NCBI GenBank assembly: GCA_037043015.1
Contig: CM073330.1
Location: forward strand, 645,263-709,262
DNA from: Bryum argenteum
Lineage: Eukaryota > Streptophyta > Bryopsida > Bryales > Bryaceae
Reading direction: 5' to 3'
Length of the DNA: 64,000 bases
Part shown: piece by piece, positions 43,578-57,011 of the stretch
Layout: each line of letters opens with the position of its first letter
Numbering within the stretch: the stretch's first letter is position 1
The notes under the pieces: model-generated
Seen by the model: the letters and a program-made list of their open reading frames with translations, nothing else
Databases searched by the model: none
Told to the model about the DNA's origin: nothing
Translations under genes and position numbers: made by a program

Positions 43578-44602
43578 AGGATCCTTAATTGTGAGTACAA
43601 AACTTAATAATATGCCCAACTTTTGCAATATACTCAATCTAATAACTTCATCTCTATCTAAATCACACCACTTTGTAATAAAAACGCAAACTAAATAAGT
43701 CCACTACGCAAAGTCAAAACAAAGACACTTTTCCATTGAATCAACTTGCGCGGTCGAAATCCTACACCTTCCATTCTCTTGAATCTTTCCACATCACATG
43801 ATGGATGTGAATGAGGAACCCATTTACGAGAGGTACGTCTCCAAACAAAGGGTGGAGTCGTGGTGCGAGACCCAAGTTATACCAGACCAGATCTGGGGGA
43901 CCAACTTTTTTGGGTCCTCTCAACTTATCTGTTTTGCTGATACCCGCCCATTGTCTTTTACGTCAACATGGGAGGACTGAGTCGTGTGCAAACAACGACC
44001 CAGTAATGGAGGCCTCCCTCCATGTAGAATGTGATTCCATGGATTCGGTACCATCCTCCCTTTGCATACCAACTACCGGGTTAGAGGGAAATCAAGCAAT
44101 TTTTTGGTGGAGACCAGAAGGAAGATAAGTGTTCTATTGGACATTTGGGTAAACAAAAATGTCCTCATGAGATTTCAGGGTGAAAAAAATCATCACAATT
44201 GGAGGCAATCTTTTGATTTGGGACCTTTACATCATACTATTGTAGTTTAGGGAATTAGTCTTAAAGAGGACCAGGTATTTGCTTTCGAATGATGATTGAC
44301 TACTTTTAAAACTTTCAATTGTAGTGTTGAAGACCTCATGGGTGCTCCTTGAAATTTGCAGTGCCTAAACGAATTCATAATGCAATCAACCTTGTAGTAG
44401 GTGAGTTCCAACTAACATCCATACGGAAAGGGAATAGATTCAAAGATCCTCTACCCCAATTGACCAGTCAAAGCTATAACTTTCATCTTTCCAGTTGGAT
44501 TACGGTATGCTATAAATATACTCTTCTGTAACTTTTTTTTTTTTTTGCTAGCTTATCAATTGACAATGGCAAAGAATTGCAGCCATATTGTCTGATTCCG
44601 GC
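43578..44602. other. Spacer, no recognised gene
   Basis: Overlapping short frames at 43798-44250 have no family signature. Confidence 0.4.
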
Positions 44603-44606
44603 TTAA

Positions 44607-44967
44607 CCCTTAAACGCCCATGGGGTCTGAAACGGCAGCCCAAAATTGGATCACGGCATCTTTTGGACTTGGGCATCATGAATAGTGCACTTTTTGAACT
44701 TGGGCACCATGAATGAGCCAATCAATGATGAGCTTGCAACCTCCTACAAGGTTATGTACAACCCCAACCTACCTACCACAATCCTTTCAAACCATAAAAT
44801 CATACATACAAATTGTGATTTGAATTGTAAAATTTCACGTTTTGAATGCATCATAAGACGGTGACCAGTTTGACATCAAAATATAAGTGAAAAGTTGATT
44901 ACAGTGAGAGCTACAGAGAAGATTCTGTTGGAATCAAGCCCCTCAGGCTTGCTTGGGCGTTTAAGGG
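44607..44967 (+). mobile_element. TTAA MITE copy F, 361 bp
   Basis: Ends CCCTTAAACGCCC and GGGCGTTTAAGGG between TTAA 44603-44606 and 44968-44971. The interior is unlike copies B and E, so only the termini are shared. Confidence 0.8.
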
Positions 44968-45430
44968 TTAAGTATCAAATAAGGTCGAGACACACATACC
45001 CAAGGAGGCACTCATAACCAACTAGTAGAGTATTCCAGATCTGCTCACAGAAAACTTCCTCGTGAAGTAGTCATACTACTTCGGTTCATGATTGTATTTC
45101 TCTTGATTGATTGAATACATCGATTGAATAAAAAATAATCAAAAGAATCAAAAAATTAGTTTCTCCATTATCAAATTTAGGTGAACCTACATATTTCAGG
45201 TGTACCAGTAACATTTTGGCTTTCAAAATTCATTGTATATTGGAGTGAACATAAAAAATCAAAGTTGCATTTCTCATAATATCTATATCTCTTTGAAGGT
45301 AAAATCACCTTTCAGTGATGCTCCTCCCCTTTTTGTGGGAATTCTCTTAAATGGGTGCCTCAACCTTAACAAAGCCAAGAGTTGTATTTGAAGATGGACT
45401 TGGTTGCTTTCCATTTGTCCAAAAGACTCA

Positions 45431-45790
45431 GGCACCACAAGCCTTGGCTTGGTGGTTTGGGCTTAGGCCCCCAATGAGGAGGTCGTGGGTTCTATTCCCC
45501 ATGCCGGCATGGTGCTCACCATTATAGTCCACCCAACTATTGTAGGAGGTCCTTGGACCTTGTTGTATGGGTACCTCAAAGCCCTTTGGGGAGATACTAT
45601 GTCAAGTATCTTCAAGGCACCGGTAATTAGGCTAGAAACTAGCGTAGTTATAGTGTTGTCCACCCTCGAGAGGGGGAAGTAGTATTGATCTAATTTCTCC
45701 TTGTCCGGTGGCCATTGGTATATTAGCATTACGAACGGACACTTCATTCACGCCGGCCCCTTAGAAAGGACCGGAGTTTCTATCTATCTA
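45431..45790 (+). mobile_element. Intact tRNA-derived SINE, 360 bp
   Basis: Flanked by a perfect 13-bp duplication, TCCAAAAGACTCA (45418-45430, 45791-45803). The head has an A-box-like TGGCTTGGTGG and a B box (GGTTCTATTCC) about 45 bp on, giving an internal RNA polymerase III promoter. The 3' domain is AACGGACACTTCATTCACGCC, ending in TCTATCTATCTA. No coding capacity. Confidence 0.85.
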
Positions 45791-45803
45791 TCCAAAAGAC
45801 TCA

Positions 45804-48800
45804 ACTCCAGAAAACTGTTGCATGTACTGATTCACATGGTTATGGGAATTCACCTCATTCTTTGAGTGTAAAAGCAACAATGTCTCTCTATCATTGAGAC
45901 TTTTTGTTGTGAAGTCGCAGTGGGTGGACGTGTTGCTCAACCACGAACCCACTTTGTTGTACTTTCTTGTAGAGGAACATGCCTGTCACCCTTGTTACAT
46001 GGACCATCGAGATGCTTTCCATGTGCACACATCCTCTTGCCCTAATCCTGAAAGTATCCTTTCATCATTGCATCAGCATTGCAAATTGTTCAAAGTTCCA
46101 TCCAACAAAAACTGATTGCTAAAGCATGTTTAATTGGACTCACTTCATCTGCTCAAAAAAACTCAAACTCAAAATCCTCAAATCGTATACAATTTTGAGA
46201 GGTGGTTGCTAAAACAACAGCATTTTGGTTGCTTTTTACACACCTTTATATTTCTCCACTTTATGTTACCCATGTCTAATGTGCCACTTGAGATCTACTC
46301 CTGTATACTCAAACCACATACGCACTGGTGTTAGAAGAATCATGGAACTAAAGGAAACTGATTGTGCAAACTACACAGATGTTGTATTCTCTGCATTATT
46401 TCCTTGAGTGGGAAAGGGGCCAATTTTAGGCTTTTCCATCAGAAGAAGACCTCCCATTGACTGGTCATTAAAAGCAAAGACGCTCATGTGCACATGGTTC
46501 AAAAAATAGTGCTGATCAGCACAAGTTCATTACAGTGACACTGTGATTCTCCACGGATATCAAAAAAAGGGATATATATATATATAGCAATTGCATGGTG
46601 AATTATTGCGTAATCAGTCATGAAGTTAATACATCCTGCACAAGTTTCAAATGAATTGGACGAACCAAAAATTTCAAGAGAAAAATACACATGAACAAAT
46701 TCTAGGCACTAGGCAATCATTCATCTTGCATGTAGACTGGGCAGTCTACCTACATTCCTATGGATCAAAAGAGGGTGACTGTGGTTTGTAGTGAATTATC
46801 ATGGACCTGTACTCAGCAACAGTACATTGGTCAACAAAGCTAATCGCAAAATGTTGGAGACCAGACCATGATGAGCCATTGTACTGCACAGATTCCACTA
46901 GGAGCAAGGAAATATTTATCTAACCATTTTTGGGGATTATCCAAAGTTTGTGAAAATGTATGAGCATTTTATGCCAACAAGCCCTGAAGGTATTCATGGA
47001 CATTTAACAATTTTAATAAATAACAAAGGGTTTAGTATTTACCAATAGAAGAACATGTTCCTTGCACCCGACCAAAAACACTGTTGTAATCATTCCGGAA
47101 AGAGCTAAAAATATGTATCCATCAACTCTGAAACACATATATTTAAACCCTCATGGTCAAATGACGCAAGATTTTTTCCACATATTGTCATACAACAGAG
47201 ATAAAAGATTTCACCATTGAATCGTACAAAAACTTCATTTAAAATTTTTAGGTTTTTATAGAGTAAGTTTGGAGTGTTTTCTTGAAAAAACAATTAGAAT
47301 GCTTTGAGTATTACGGTGACTAAGTAAACAAGAAAAGCAATTGTATAGTTTGACTTGACCATGTAATACAGAATTATGAAGTAGGTATGAAGTTTTCTTT
47401 GATTTAAGAAGTAGGTATGAGGATCTTATCTCTTACCAAGGAATCTTATCTTTTACCAATGGATTTTATCTTTTGAAATCGGAAAATTGAAAACCTCAAA
47501 TCCTGCATAGAAAATCGGGTTAGATTTGAAGGATAACTCTAATGTGGAAAGAATTGAGGTTAAGTGGAAGGGCCCACGTACCTATGTAAGTGAAGTCCAC
47601 TCAATCACTCAAGCATGTTGCTGTGGCTGACATCACTGAAACGGCCAATTGCATGGGAGTTCGATGAGGGTCCTTGACTTGGGGCTCTTTGTCATCCAGG
47701 AGCTTTGCTGAAGTCGGTTACCTTTGACTTATTAGGCGTTCAAACAATGAATTTCTGTGTTTCCAAAATTGAAAAAGCAGGAAAGGAATGTGATAATGTC
47801 AAAAAAAAGAATGTCTAAGTGCAATTATGTGCAGTCAAGCCCTCTCTAGAGCAAGAGTAGTATTGGAAATGTATAAAACTAGCACCGCACTCTACAATGA
47901 CATTGTACTGTACATCAGAAGACTGTATCAAAGGCAACACCCTTGAGAGATCAGGACTCAAGGCTCGTATAGATGCTTTAATTAACAATTACAACGTAGA
48001 GAATCCTGCATTTTTGATATATATAAGCATCAATAATTTGATGCCCTGAAGTTTCATATAAAATTTACCTCCCTGTACTAGGTTAGGTCCAAGGTCAATT
48101 CTAGCATGGGGACAGCATCTTACAGCAGCATTTATCCATATCCCAAGACTTTTCTTTTCCACTCACGAGCCCTGCACGTAAATTGACATTTCAACGACGT
48201 GATTTCGTGTCAGCAATTCGCGGGGTAATTACCACAAGGTGTTGCTAAATATAACGAAGTGTAACACTGAAACATAGTAAAAAGTGAGATAATATAAGAT
48301 AAACAAACCAGCAGGCAAACCAGTAACGTGTAAAGAGTGAATAATATAACAAGTATATATTAAGTCTACGTCAATGATGCATCAAACTCAAAACTGAAGA
48401 AAGAAGTAACAGAAGAGTAAAGGTTCACAAGAATGTCGAATTGCAATCGAAGTGAGAAACGAAACATTATGGTTGCGACCTGCAGCGCCTTAGGCCAGCT
48501 CGTCCAAGTAACAGTTTCGCAAATTCACTCTCAGAAAAATAACAGATTCTCCTAATATCATTTGTTAAGTCTGGTGTTAGGATACAGCTTAGTATGGCGA
48601 CATCACTATTAACATCAAGAGCAAGCGTACAATAACATTATAATTAAAGAAAATGCCAATTATTGACTGATCTTAATTAGCCATGCATGGAGAAGGACAA
48701 AATCTGCATGCAATTTTTCTGACAGTAATTGTTCACCAATTAGTTTCTTTTCTGTGATTAGCAATCTCAAATTTGTTTAAAGATTTGGAAGAATTCATCT

Positions 48801-49370
48801 CCTTGATAATTTCACAGTTTCTTTGAGTCTCGCTGCAATGAAATCGGTGCCAATCATGTAGTTGCCTCCCTTAAATGTGCACTGGATAGCTGCTACAAAG
48901 GCATCCGTCTTTATTCTCCTCCTCATTGTCAAGCCGCCCCATCTTTCATCGGAATCTCTTACGCCAGATGCAAAGCTGAATTGTGGTCCTCAGGTTGAGA
49001 CCCACACATACGCAAGTGTGCTATTGTCCCCTCGTACTTTAACTGATGTCATTGACTGTCTCTAGTGGAACCTGAGCTTTACGACTCATAATTGCTTAGA
49101 ACCAGAGAGCTGAAGGTGTCGCGTTCGTCATCTTCAGCTACACGACGACGGATCTCCAATCTCCTTCTAGATAGATCGCAGCATTCAGCTCAATGTAGAA
49201 AATCAGAAAATCAGCTCAAACGAGGATGTATCCCTGCATACACGAGGACTTACTTCCAAACAACTCGAATGTAGATGAGCTGTTGCCGTGAACGATTCGA
49301 TCATTGATAGAAACAAAATACTTACGGAAGTGTTCTGTGCGTATTAGCCGTTAACTCGCGGACTTCAATC
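45804..49370. other. Long spacer, no gene recognised
   Basis: Includes an (AT)n run near 46574-46586 and a short GGA(A/T)CTTATCT-type repeat near 47420-47480. The frame at 48862-49065 has no signature. The last part is the 5' flank of the GH17 gene. Confidence 0.45.
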
Positions 49371-52300
49371 ATGGAAATGAGCGCGAATTCAAGAATGACG
49401 AAGAAGTTGGTGACAGCGCTTCTGATAGTTTGCTTCGCATTGCTAAACGGCCAATGCAATGCGCAACGCGGTAACAGGCCAACGCCAAGCCCTCCTCCAC
49501 CTGCCGTGACGACACCGCCTACCACTCCAGGCACTCCAGGTACATTTTTCCGCTCTTCTTGCCCCGTTCTTGATCCACATTTCAAAAATCAAGCACCGAT
49601 TTCACTGCCATTATTACTCTTTGAGATCTTACATTGCGACCTCCAAAGATAGCACTGATGAAAGATAGATTCAAAACAAGAAATCGCTTGTTTGATGTCC
49701 GACACTTCACTTCAGACGCTACATTCTGACTCTTCAAGTCGGAGTTCACCGCTGCTGTTTCTATATTGAACTCTATAGCACGAGATTGAATTCAAGTAGA
49801 TTTACTAAATTCTTAGCCATTCAAGATAATCCAGCTTCCAATTTCGGTGCACGCTAGTTTCCCGTTTCGCCTGTTTTCTTTAACAACGAAGATGTAAAAT
49901 CTCAATCGTAACTGGTCATATAAGTGCTAAGCTAGAAAGCGATGACCTCGCCACTCCAAGACTCTGCAGCAATTTCTCGACACTTTCATCTCTAACTCCA
50001 CTCACACCTTGACTACTGCTTATCATGAGCCCCTTATAATTTGCACGAGTACGTCGCTACCGCTAGCTTCACGATTCAGTACATTTCTTTGTTGCGCCTA
50101 AGCTGTCTATAAAACTTCAGCAATCTCGCGAGTGAAAGCTCTGCCTACAATTAACCATTCGCTAACCGTTTCTGCTCCGATCTGCAGCAGTCTCAAAAAC
50201 TCACTTATCTGCAACTCGAAAAATTTATAAACCACTGTCTCAAAGACTCTTGGCCATGGCTCTTATCCGAGCGTTATATCTTTTGGCTAGCAAATCTTTG
50301 GCTATGGTTTCAATCACAAGAATTTCTAATTAGTTCAATGCAATTCCAAATGGTCAAACGGCTGCTAATTTTAGAGATTACTGGAGCTGGTGCAGGGCCC
50401 GGGTATGGAGCGGAGGCAAAGACGATAGGGATAAACTACGGCACGCTGGGCAACAATTTGCCGACGCCGGCAGCGGCCGTGGGCGCCATCCAGGCTATGA
50501 AGATCGGGCGCGTCAAGATCTTCAACCCGAACGCCGGCATCCTGGCAGCGCTCGCCAACAGCGGCTTGGAGGCTGTGGTGGCCATTCCGAATGACCAGAT
50601 CGGTGCGATTGGCGCCTCGCAGTCGGCCGCTGACGCCTGGATTGCCGCCAACGTCGCGCCTTACTACCCCGCCACCAATATCGTCACCATCCTCGTCGGA
50701 AATGAGGTACCTCTTCATACCCCCTCAAAATTACCGGAGTACAGGAATATTCCTGTATTTTCAAATTTTGGCTACGTATTTCTGGCTAAATTTATGCTTA
50801 CTTACAGATAATAATTAGTAATTGAAATACCCATGATCAGAATATTTTAAACATTTTGGGAGTATGAAAAATTTATATATTTGTGAAAGATTCTTGGAAC
50901 AAATATAGCATAGTCTATGTACTCTAGAAGCCATGTTGTATTGTAGCCAGCAAGTTTGTGAAGGAAGTGCAAAACATTACAGAGTCAAAATTTGGTTCCC
51001 ATCATAATTTAAAACTACAAAAATTTGATTTCAACTCAATCATCTAGATCAATCCAAGTATTTTTGTCTCGTTAGATTTATCTTTTTCAATATATGCTTT
51101 TCAGATATATGAGAGAATATACATATACTAAAAACAATCATGAAAATTAAAAATCTCTTAATATGTAAGGTCCTACATCAACTTCTTGCTAAACTTACTT
51201 CCTCTCCTTTACATCCAAGTCACTTACCAAACATTTCTACTCTGTGGTTGACGACATTTTGTCTACTTTACACCATACATGCACTTGCTTTTATTGCATT
51301 GATTTCAGTTTAACCCTTAAAAGTCCCTTGGGGATAGTATGTACGCTGTTGTATAACTAGGATCTGCTACCAACAAGAAACTCTAAACTGGAATTGTAAT
51401 AGCTCACTAGAACCGCATTAATTCAGATGCCAACTTCTTCTTTGAAGTCAAACCCATTAAAGGTGTGCATTCACTCCAAATACAACCAAATACACCGTAT
51501 TCTACTGGTCGCCACGGCACGCTCAGACCTTTAGGGGTTAACCAAAAGCTAAAACTATTAGTTTTTCATAAGCAACTACTACACTTAGTTTCCTCATATC
51601 AGATGTAGAAACAATGTGCTTATGACAAAATTGTTGATGAATGAAACACTACAGCCTTGTTTGATAAATAAAGAAACGAACTATGAGCATTGATTAGATT
51701 TCTGAGATGTTTCTCAAGTAGTAGAGTTTTTGACTGTTTTGCAGGTTTTCTCGGATTCATCCCTTCCATGGTCATCTCTTGTCCCATCAATGCGAAACTT
51801 GCACAGCTCAATCAATGCAAGGGGATGGCCGATCAAGGTGTCAACAGCAGTAGCTGCCGACGTGCTCGCAAGCTCATACCCGCCGTCAACAGGCACATTC
51901 CGGACCGACATTGCGGTCCCCATAATCCTCCCGTTACTAACCTTCCTCTCAAGCACATCCTCCTACTTCTTTGTGAACCTCTATCCATTCTTGTCGTACA
52001 CAACAAGCGCAGGAGTGATCAGCATATCCTACGCGACGTTCGCAGCAGACGCACCGGCGGTTGTGGATGGCACATTGACATACACGAACTTGTTCGATGC
52101 ACAATTAGACGCCGTGATCTCTGCGATGGAGAAGCTAGGGTTCGGTGACGTGCGCGTTGCGGTGGGTGAGACCGGGTGGCCTACAAAGGCTGATTCGACA
52201 CAGACCGGTGCTAGTGTTGCGAATGCCGCGAGCTATAACCGACGGCTTGTGCGACGGATCTTAGCTTCGAGCAATTATGGGACTCCCAAGCGGCCTGATG

Positions 52301-52464
52301 TTTTTATCCCCACTTTCATCTTTGCACTTTTCAATGAGAATGAGAAGCCTGGGCCTGAGTCTGAGCGGAATTGGGGCCTGCTTTACCCCGATCTTACCTC
52401 CGTTTATGCTATTGACCTTACTGGTCAAATGCTTGATAGCCAATATGCCCCTATTGCGCCCTAA
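49371..52464 (+). CDS. Glucan endo-1,3-beta-glucosidase, GH17 family, 3 exons
   Basis: Exons 49371-49539, 50396-50706 and 51745-52464 join in frame to 399 aa. Start at 49371 or the in-frame ATG at 49395. A secretion signal (KKLVTALLIVCFALLNG) and a Pro/Thr linker (TPSPPPPAVTTPPTTPG) precede the TIM-barrel domain. GH17 marks: TIGINYGTLGNNLPTP; VTILVGNE, whose Glu is the acid/base; NLYPFLSY; RVAVGETGWPTKA, whose first Glu is the nucleophile; ALFNENEKPGPESERNWGLL. It hydrolyses 1,3-beta-glucans such as callose in the apoplast or wall. No X8/CBM43 domain or GPI signal is seen after YAPIAP, so it looks like a soluble secreted enzyme. The Pro-rich linker at the N-terminus is unusual. Introns are 856 and 1038 bp; the second carries a MITE. 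Confidence 0.93.
51314..51537 (+). mobile_element. TTAA MITE copy G in GH17 intron 2, 224 bp
   Basis: TTAA 51310-51313 and 51538-51541; nearly identical to 43349-43573. Confidence 0.85.
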
Positions 52465-53468
52465 CCAAGGTACAGAAAATTTCAGTTTTGCTAAAATTCA
52501 AATACAAAAAATGGTTCAGTACTAACGCAAATATCTGGCATGAATTGCAGGTGGGTTACATCAAAGGAGCTTCTAAGCCCCAATATATAGGGGAGAAACC
52601 AAGTTGATCTTTTCAACAGTACTCCGAATTTCTTTTTTTCCATAGGATTGCTATCAAAACAACCTTGACCAAGCATAAGCCAATCATTTTTTGCAATTTA
52701 CTACAGGTAATGATTGTAGGTCATTGATATAGTCTCCAGTTTGTGTTGCATTGACGTCCGAATTTGAAATCAACACCTTTATCATGCTGATTTTACCAAG
52801 TTTCTGATTTTACCAAGTTGCTGATTTTACCTTGTTTGCAAATGCATGTTTTCTATTATAGATAAATTTGTGACTAAGTTATGACCTGTATTGGTAAATG
52901 ACCGAAACTATTCCAAAATGTACATATGGTATAAAGGACACTGAGCTTCTTCACATCGCAAGTTCGAACGTGGTAAGAAATCGTGTGTTATCCAATGGGA
53001 GATTCAAAAAACAAGACTCCAAATGTAACAAAATAGAATAAGTGAAAGGTTCCAATACCAGGAAAGTGTAACAAAACTGAAGGAGTGGTGTCATGCACGA
53101 TAATGGTGCTAACTCTACAAGGAGAACCATGAAGACGATTTCGTGGCTCGAGGCCGTGAGTATACAAGCACATTAGCTTGAAGTTCACGATCAACAGGAA
53201 AATGAGAATGAAAAATCTTCTTTTCCTGCATAAAGAAAACACCTGTTCAATCATATGGTCACCGACACACATCTTTTCTATGCAAACACCTATGTTCCTC
53301 AAATCTAATCACCTACTGCACCTAAGAAACCAGTGAGAGAATGAGTGCCTTTGTGGTTGATGGAGTGATCACTCTTTGTGAGAACGATTGTGATGTTGAT
53401 ATGAATAACACTTAATACAGAAGGTATTCTATTGTCATTCATTTACGATCCACCATTAGGCTTAAACG
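52465..53468. other. Convergent 3' intergenic region
   Basis: Between the GH17 stop (+) and PIG-B stop (-). Small CTGATTTTACCAAGTT repeats lie near 52790-52830; no gene. Confidence 0.5.
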
Positions 53469-56400
53469 TCAAGAGCTACTACGAATAAGTGTCATCATTA
53501 ATACGGTAGAGAGAAGAGGACTGACTTCAAGAGTTGTAAGGTTCCTAGGATTACGACGCACCAGTGTGAACCCCTCCATCTTCAAAAACATGCTCACACG
53601 CTGCTCCAATGAATCAAAGAGCACGATATGGCTGGGAAGCTCCTCCGAAGTCCGGCTGCTGTACATGGTGTACAAGAAACTGACAGGATGGGCCATGAAT
53701 CGATCTGCCTCGTCCACATACCCCGGCTCATTACTGCACATAAGAACGTCGTAAGCTCAAAGTTGAGGAGCACTACAACTCTAATGAAAGTTACCGTACG
53801 TACGTACACCAACAAAGTACAGTATATGTGGTACAGAATACGGTCAGTATCCATAACCCTTTCGATAGATGGAAACAGGCAGGACAAATCAGATGACGTA
53901 AAACGGTAACGATATACTACAGATGCATGAATCTGCAGACGAAGAGATGTACCTTGGAGAGCAGTCCAAGAAACGCATCGGAATATTCATGTGTAGAGAA
54001 GAATAATAAGGGGTTGCATGGCAAGGCGTGAGGAATAACACACGTTCAACCCGCCCTGCTTGAGCTTCGCTAGCTAGATAATCCATCACTTCTTCGCTTC
54101 CTCTCTGTATCATTTCAATGAGTTGGTAAACTGCAGAAGCTGAAATAGGCATAACTAGGCATAATAAGGCAGAACAAGGCATAACTAATGTGAATAAGGA
54201 GATACCTGATGGATAAGAGAAGTATATAAAGCTGCTGGTAAGTTTGTCAACAATAAAAACATGAATATTGCCCACAGCTTCTTTTCTTTCTGTGCACCAG
54301 CTGGGTTTCCTTTCTGATAGGTCAATGCTATTGTCCTTCTAGCCCAAAATCCTGGTGGTTCCTCGGATGCTCGATCTGGATCCTTCGGATGCAGTTTGTA
54401 TGGATTATAGTCTACTCCTGGGATATAACCTGACGCTGTTGAGTAGAGCTTGATCCCATTAGTACGAACAAAAACGTTCGATTCCATCAACAAATCATCA
54501 AACCTCAACAATCGCATAGGCTAGAAGCAAGACATAACATCATATATTGAAAGACCTACGTCAAGATATCAATCTCCTCGCTCCAACTGTAGACGGTGAC
54601 TACATTGCCTTTAAGACTACAGAAAATATAAACAGCCAGGAAAGGGATGAATTTCGTGCTAAAGAAATAAATTTGAAACTGAATGTTACGAACAAGCGCG
54701 CATGTAAATTTCCAATTTCAGAACAAAAAAACAACCTATGAAATCCACTAGAAACATCAGCAGCTGAATCACCTTCCCAAGCCCACTTCTGCTCCAAAAC
54801 AGCAATTGCATAGCCAGCAAACATCATCATGAGCGGTAGAATTGGTAATATGAACCTGCACATCGACAGTTTGAGGTCTTCGGCGTTGCATTTCAATTGC
54901 ATCAACAGCTCGTATGCAGGATTATACTTTATAAGTCAGCAACTGAGGGAATCATACCTGAACTCTTTGTGACCCAACGTGCTGTAAACAGCCAACACCC
55001 AAGCAATCAAGCCGGCCAGCTGATGCTGCTGAGACCACCACATGCCCGCCAATGAGAATGGAATATACGAGAACACCATGACTGGCAACCCTTGTGAGAA
55101 ATACCAATGCCATGGATGTGTTCCATAAAAAGAGCCTCCCCCCGAGAGAAAGTTAAACTTGAAGAAGTTGACGAGCACGAAGGTCCATTTGCCATACATA
55201 ATCCGGTCCACCACAGTCATTAATGCAAGACATAATGTTCTGCACACCCACGACAGACCAGAACTTTATCAGAACTGGTATATGCACTCCAGGGATTAAA
55301 CAGTGCCTAATACGATCAGTTCAGAATCTACAGAAGGTGACCAGTCTACATATGCTTTGAAAAAAGTCCATAGAGTAAAGCATTAGAAAGTGAATATGCT
55401 TACTATTACCCAATTGGCAAAACATCTTCAAGAATATACTGCCATTTGTTTGTCGTTTCTCGCCAGTGAGCGACTCCAACATACAGCCAGGTTATAGCAC
55501 TTGTAGGCCGCATTACACAAGCCAGGCCAGCCGCAATTAATCCCAACTGTCGTGAGGTTAAAAGGCCTACTCGTGGCTTTGCTTTGTATATTGGCCACCA
55601 ATGGTAAAGAGCTATCGTTGTCAGAACCGTCTCCATGCAGTTTGCAAATGTGCGGGGCATGCAAAAGAAATTGAACCAATTTGATAGCTGGCAAAAGAGC
55701 TGGTAAATCATATCGAGGTCAAGGTAACAATCACGACTACGCTAAAAACACGAACATTGTCGACTTCTAAGCTCCATACATAAAAGAACAGAGGATACAG
55801 CCCATTGCGCAGCTCGTGCACCGAAGAGGCGATGTGTGAATTTATATAAGTAAAGATCCCCAACTGCTGCAATAACTGATTGAAATATCCGGGGGGCTTT
55901 CCTCTGCAACAAAAGAAAAATCGTTGTTCATAAGGCAGGAAATCTTGTCAGATCATGTGAACTTATCTATGAATATGAAATGGATAGAAGCCTAGACAGT
56001 TGAACCAAAGGTGCCAATCGGAATGTATAAACACAACCATGGCTTAACATGCTGCAACTCGTCTTGCAAACTCAAATGTGAAATAAGAATTTTCAATCTG
56101 AAAAAAAAGGAGCCTACATCAGCCACATCAGATAGAGAGAAATTGAGAGAACCATGAACCAGGTATTGTCGAGGTGAAGCACAGCCAAAGTTTTGTAAAG
56201 AGCTGCAAATACTAAAGGATGCACATAACTTCGAAGTCCTTGTTGCCACTCCCATGTCAGGTGCCCATACCTAAATTTCGAACACGAAAAGCAGTGTAAA
56301 GTTACAAATACAGCTTACGATATTCTAAGCTCACTACTTAAGAAGTTCAATACTGAATGACAAAGTTTTAATTGCCATGAACTACAGTTGTATCGATACT

Positions 56401-57011
56401 ATTCCTAAGGATGATCTTCTTGAGCTGCAAGTCTGCATACAAATACAGAGAAACGTCCAAGCTGTGGCTGAATTGAGAAACCAGAGAACGAGATTATACT
56501 GTTAAGTGTATGACCTAATTTCAATCGCCACACTGTAGGTTTTTCGATTTCTTCAAAAGTATAACTAAGATGTAATAAGATTCAGAACATGTCACAAGAA
56601 GATCAAGTTGGAAAAGCGAAATTCTGAAATTCTTAACTGTCTGCAACACACATTAAGCTCAGAGACGAAAGTTTATGGAAAGAACACTCACCCGAATACA
56701 GTGTGGTGAGCGACTTCCAATGCCTGCCAGTGCTCATCTGGATTGAAGTAGGTTTGCACCAAGAGCGAATTAAGCAAGCGAGCTATCAAGCAAACTTTCC
56801 AAACAGCCGCTTCGCTCCATATATCATCGTCGTTTCGTATCGGTGGCAGTATGCTGCTAAATGCTGTAGTTGGTGGATTGCTGCTTGTTGTTGTTTCGGC
56901 AAGATCCAATTTCTGCTGAGCAGCTTTCGACACCGGCTTTGGTTTTCGGTTCAACCCTTGGAACGGTACCGTCCGCCGCTTCACCTGCCTATAATTGGCG
57001 CTGGCGTCCAT
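53469..57011 (-). CDS. PIGB: GPI mannosyltransferase 3 (PIG-B/Gpi10), 9 exons
   Basis: Adds the third mannose to the GPI-anchor precursor in the ER lumen, using dolichol-phosphate-mannose (GT22). Exons (minus): 57011-56692, 56270-56153, 55903-55799, 55699-55410, 55239-54958, 54855-54736, 54503-54206, 54104-53953, 53733-53469; all junctions keep frame, 649 aa. Marks: the luminal GT22 motif [84 protein letters not shown] then [57 protein letters not shown]. Several hydrophobic segments fit a polytopic ER protein. The exon 2 donor is weak (ATG/GTTCTC), and exon 7 was placed at an internal AG to preserve phase. Confidence 0.95.

Noticed and set aside
45431-45500. A tRNA gene
   Set aside because: A and B boxes are present, but no cloverleaf; the flanking 13-bp duplication and 3' domain show a SINE.
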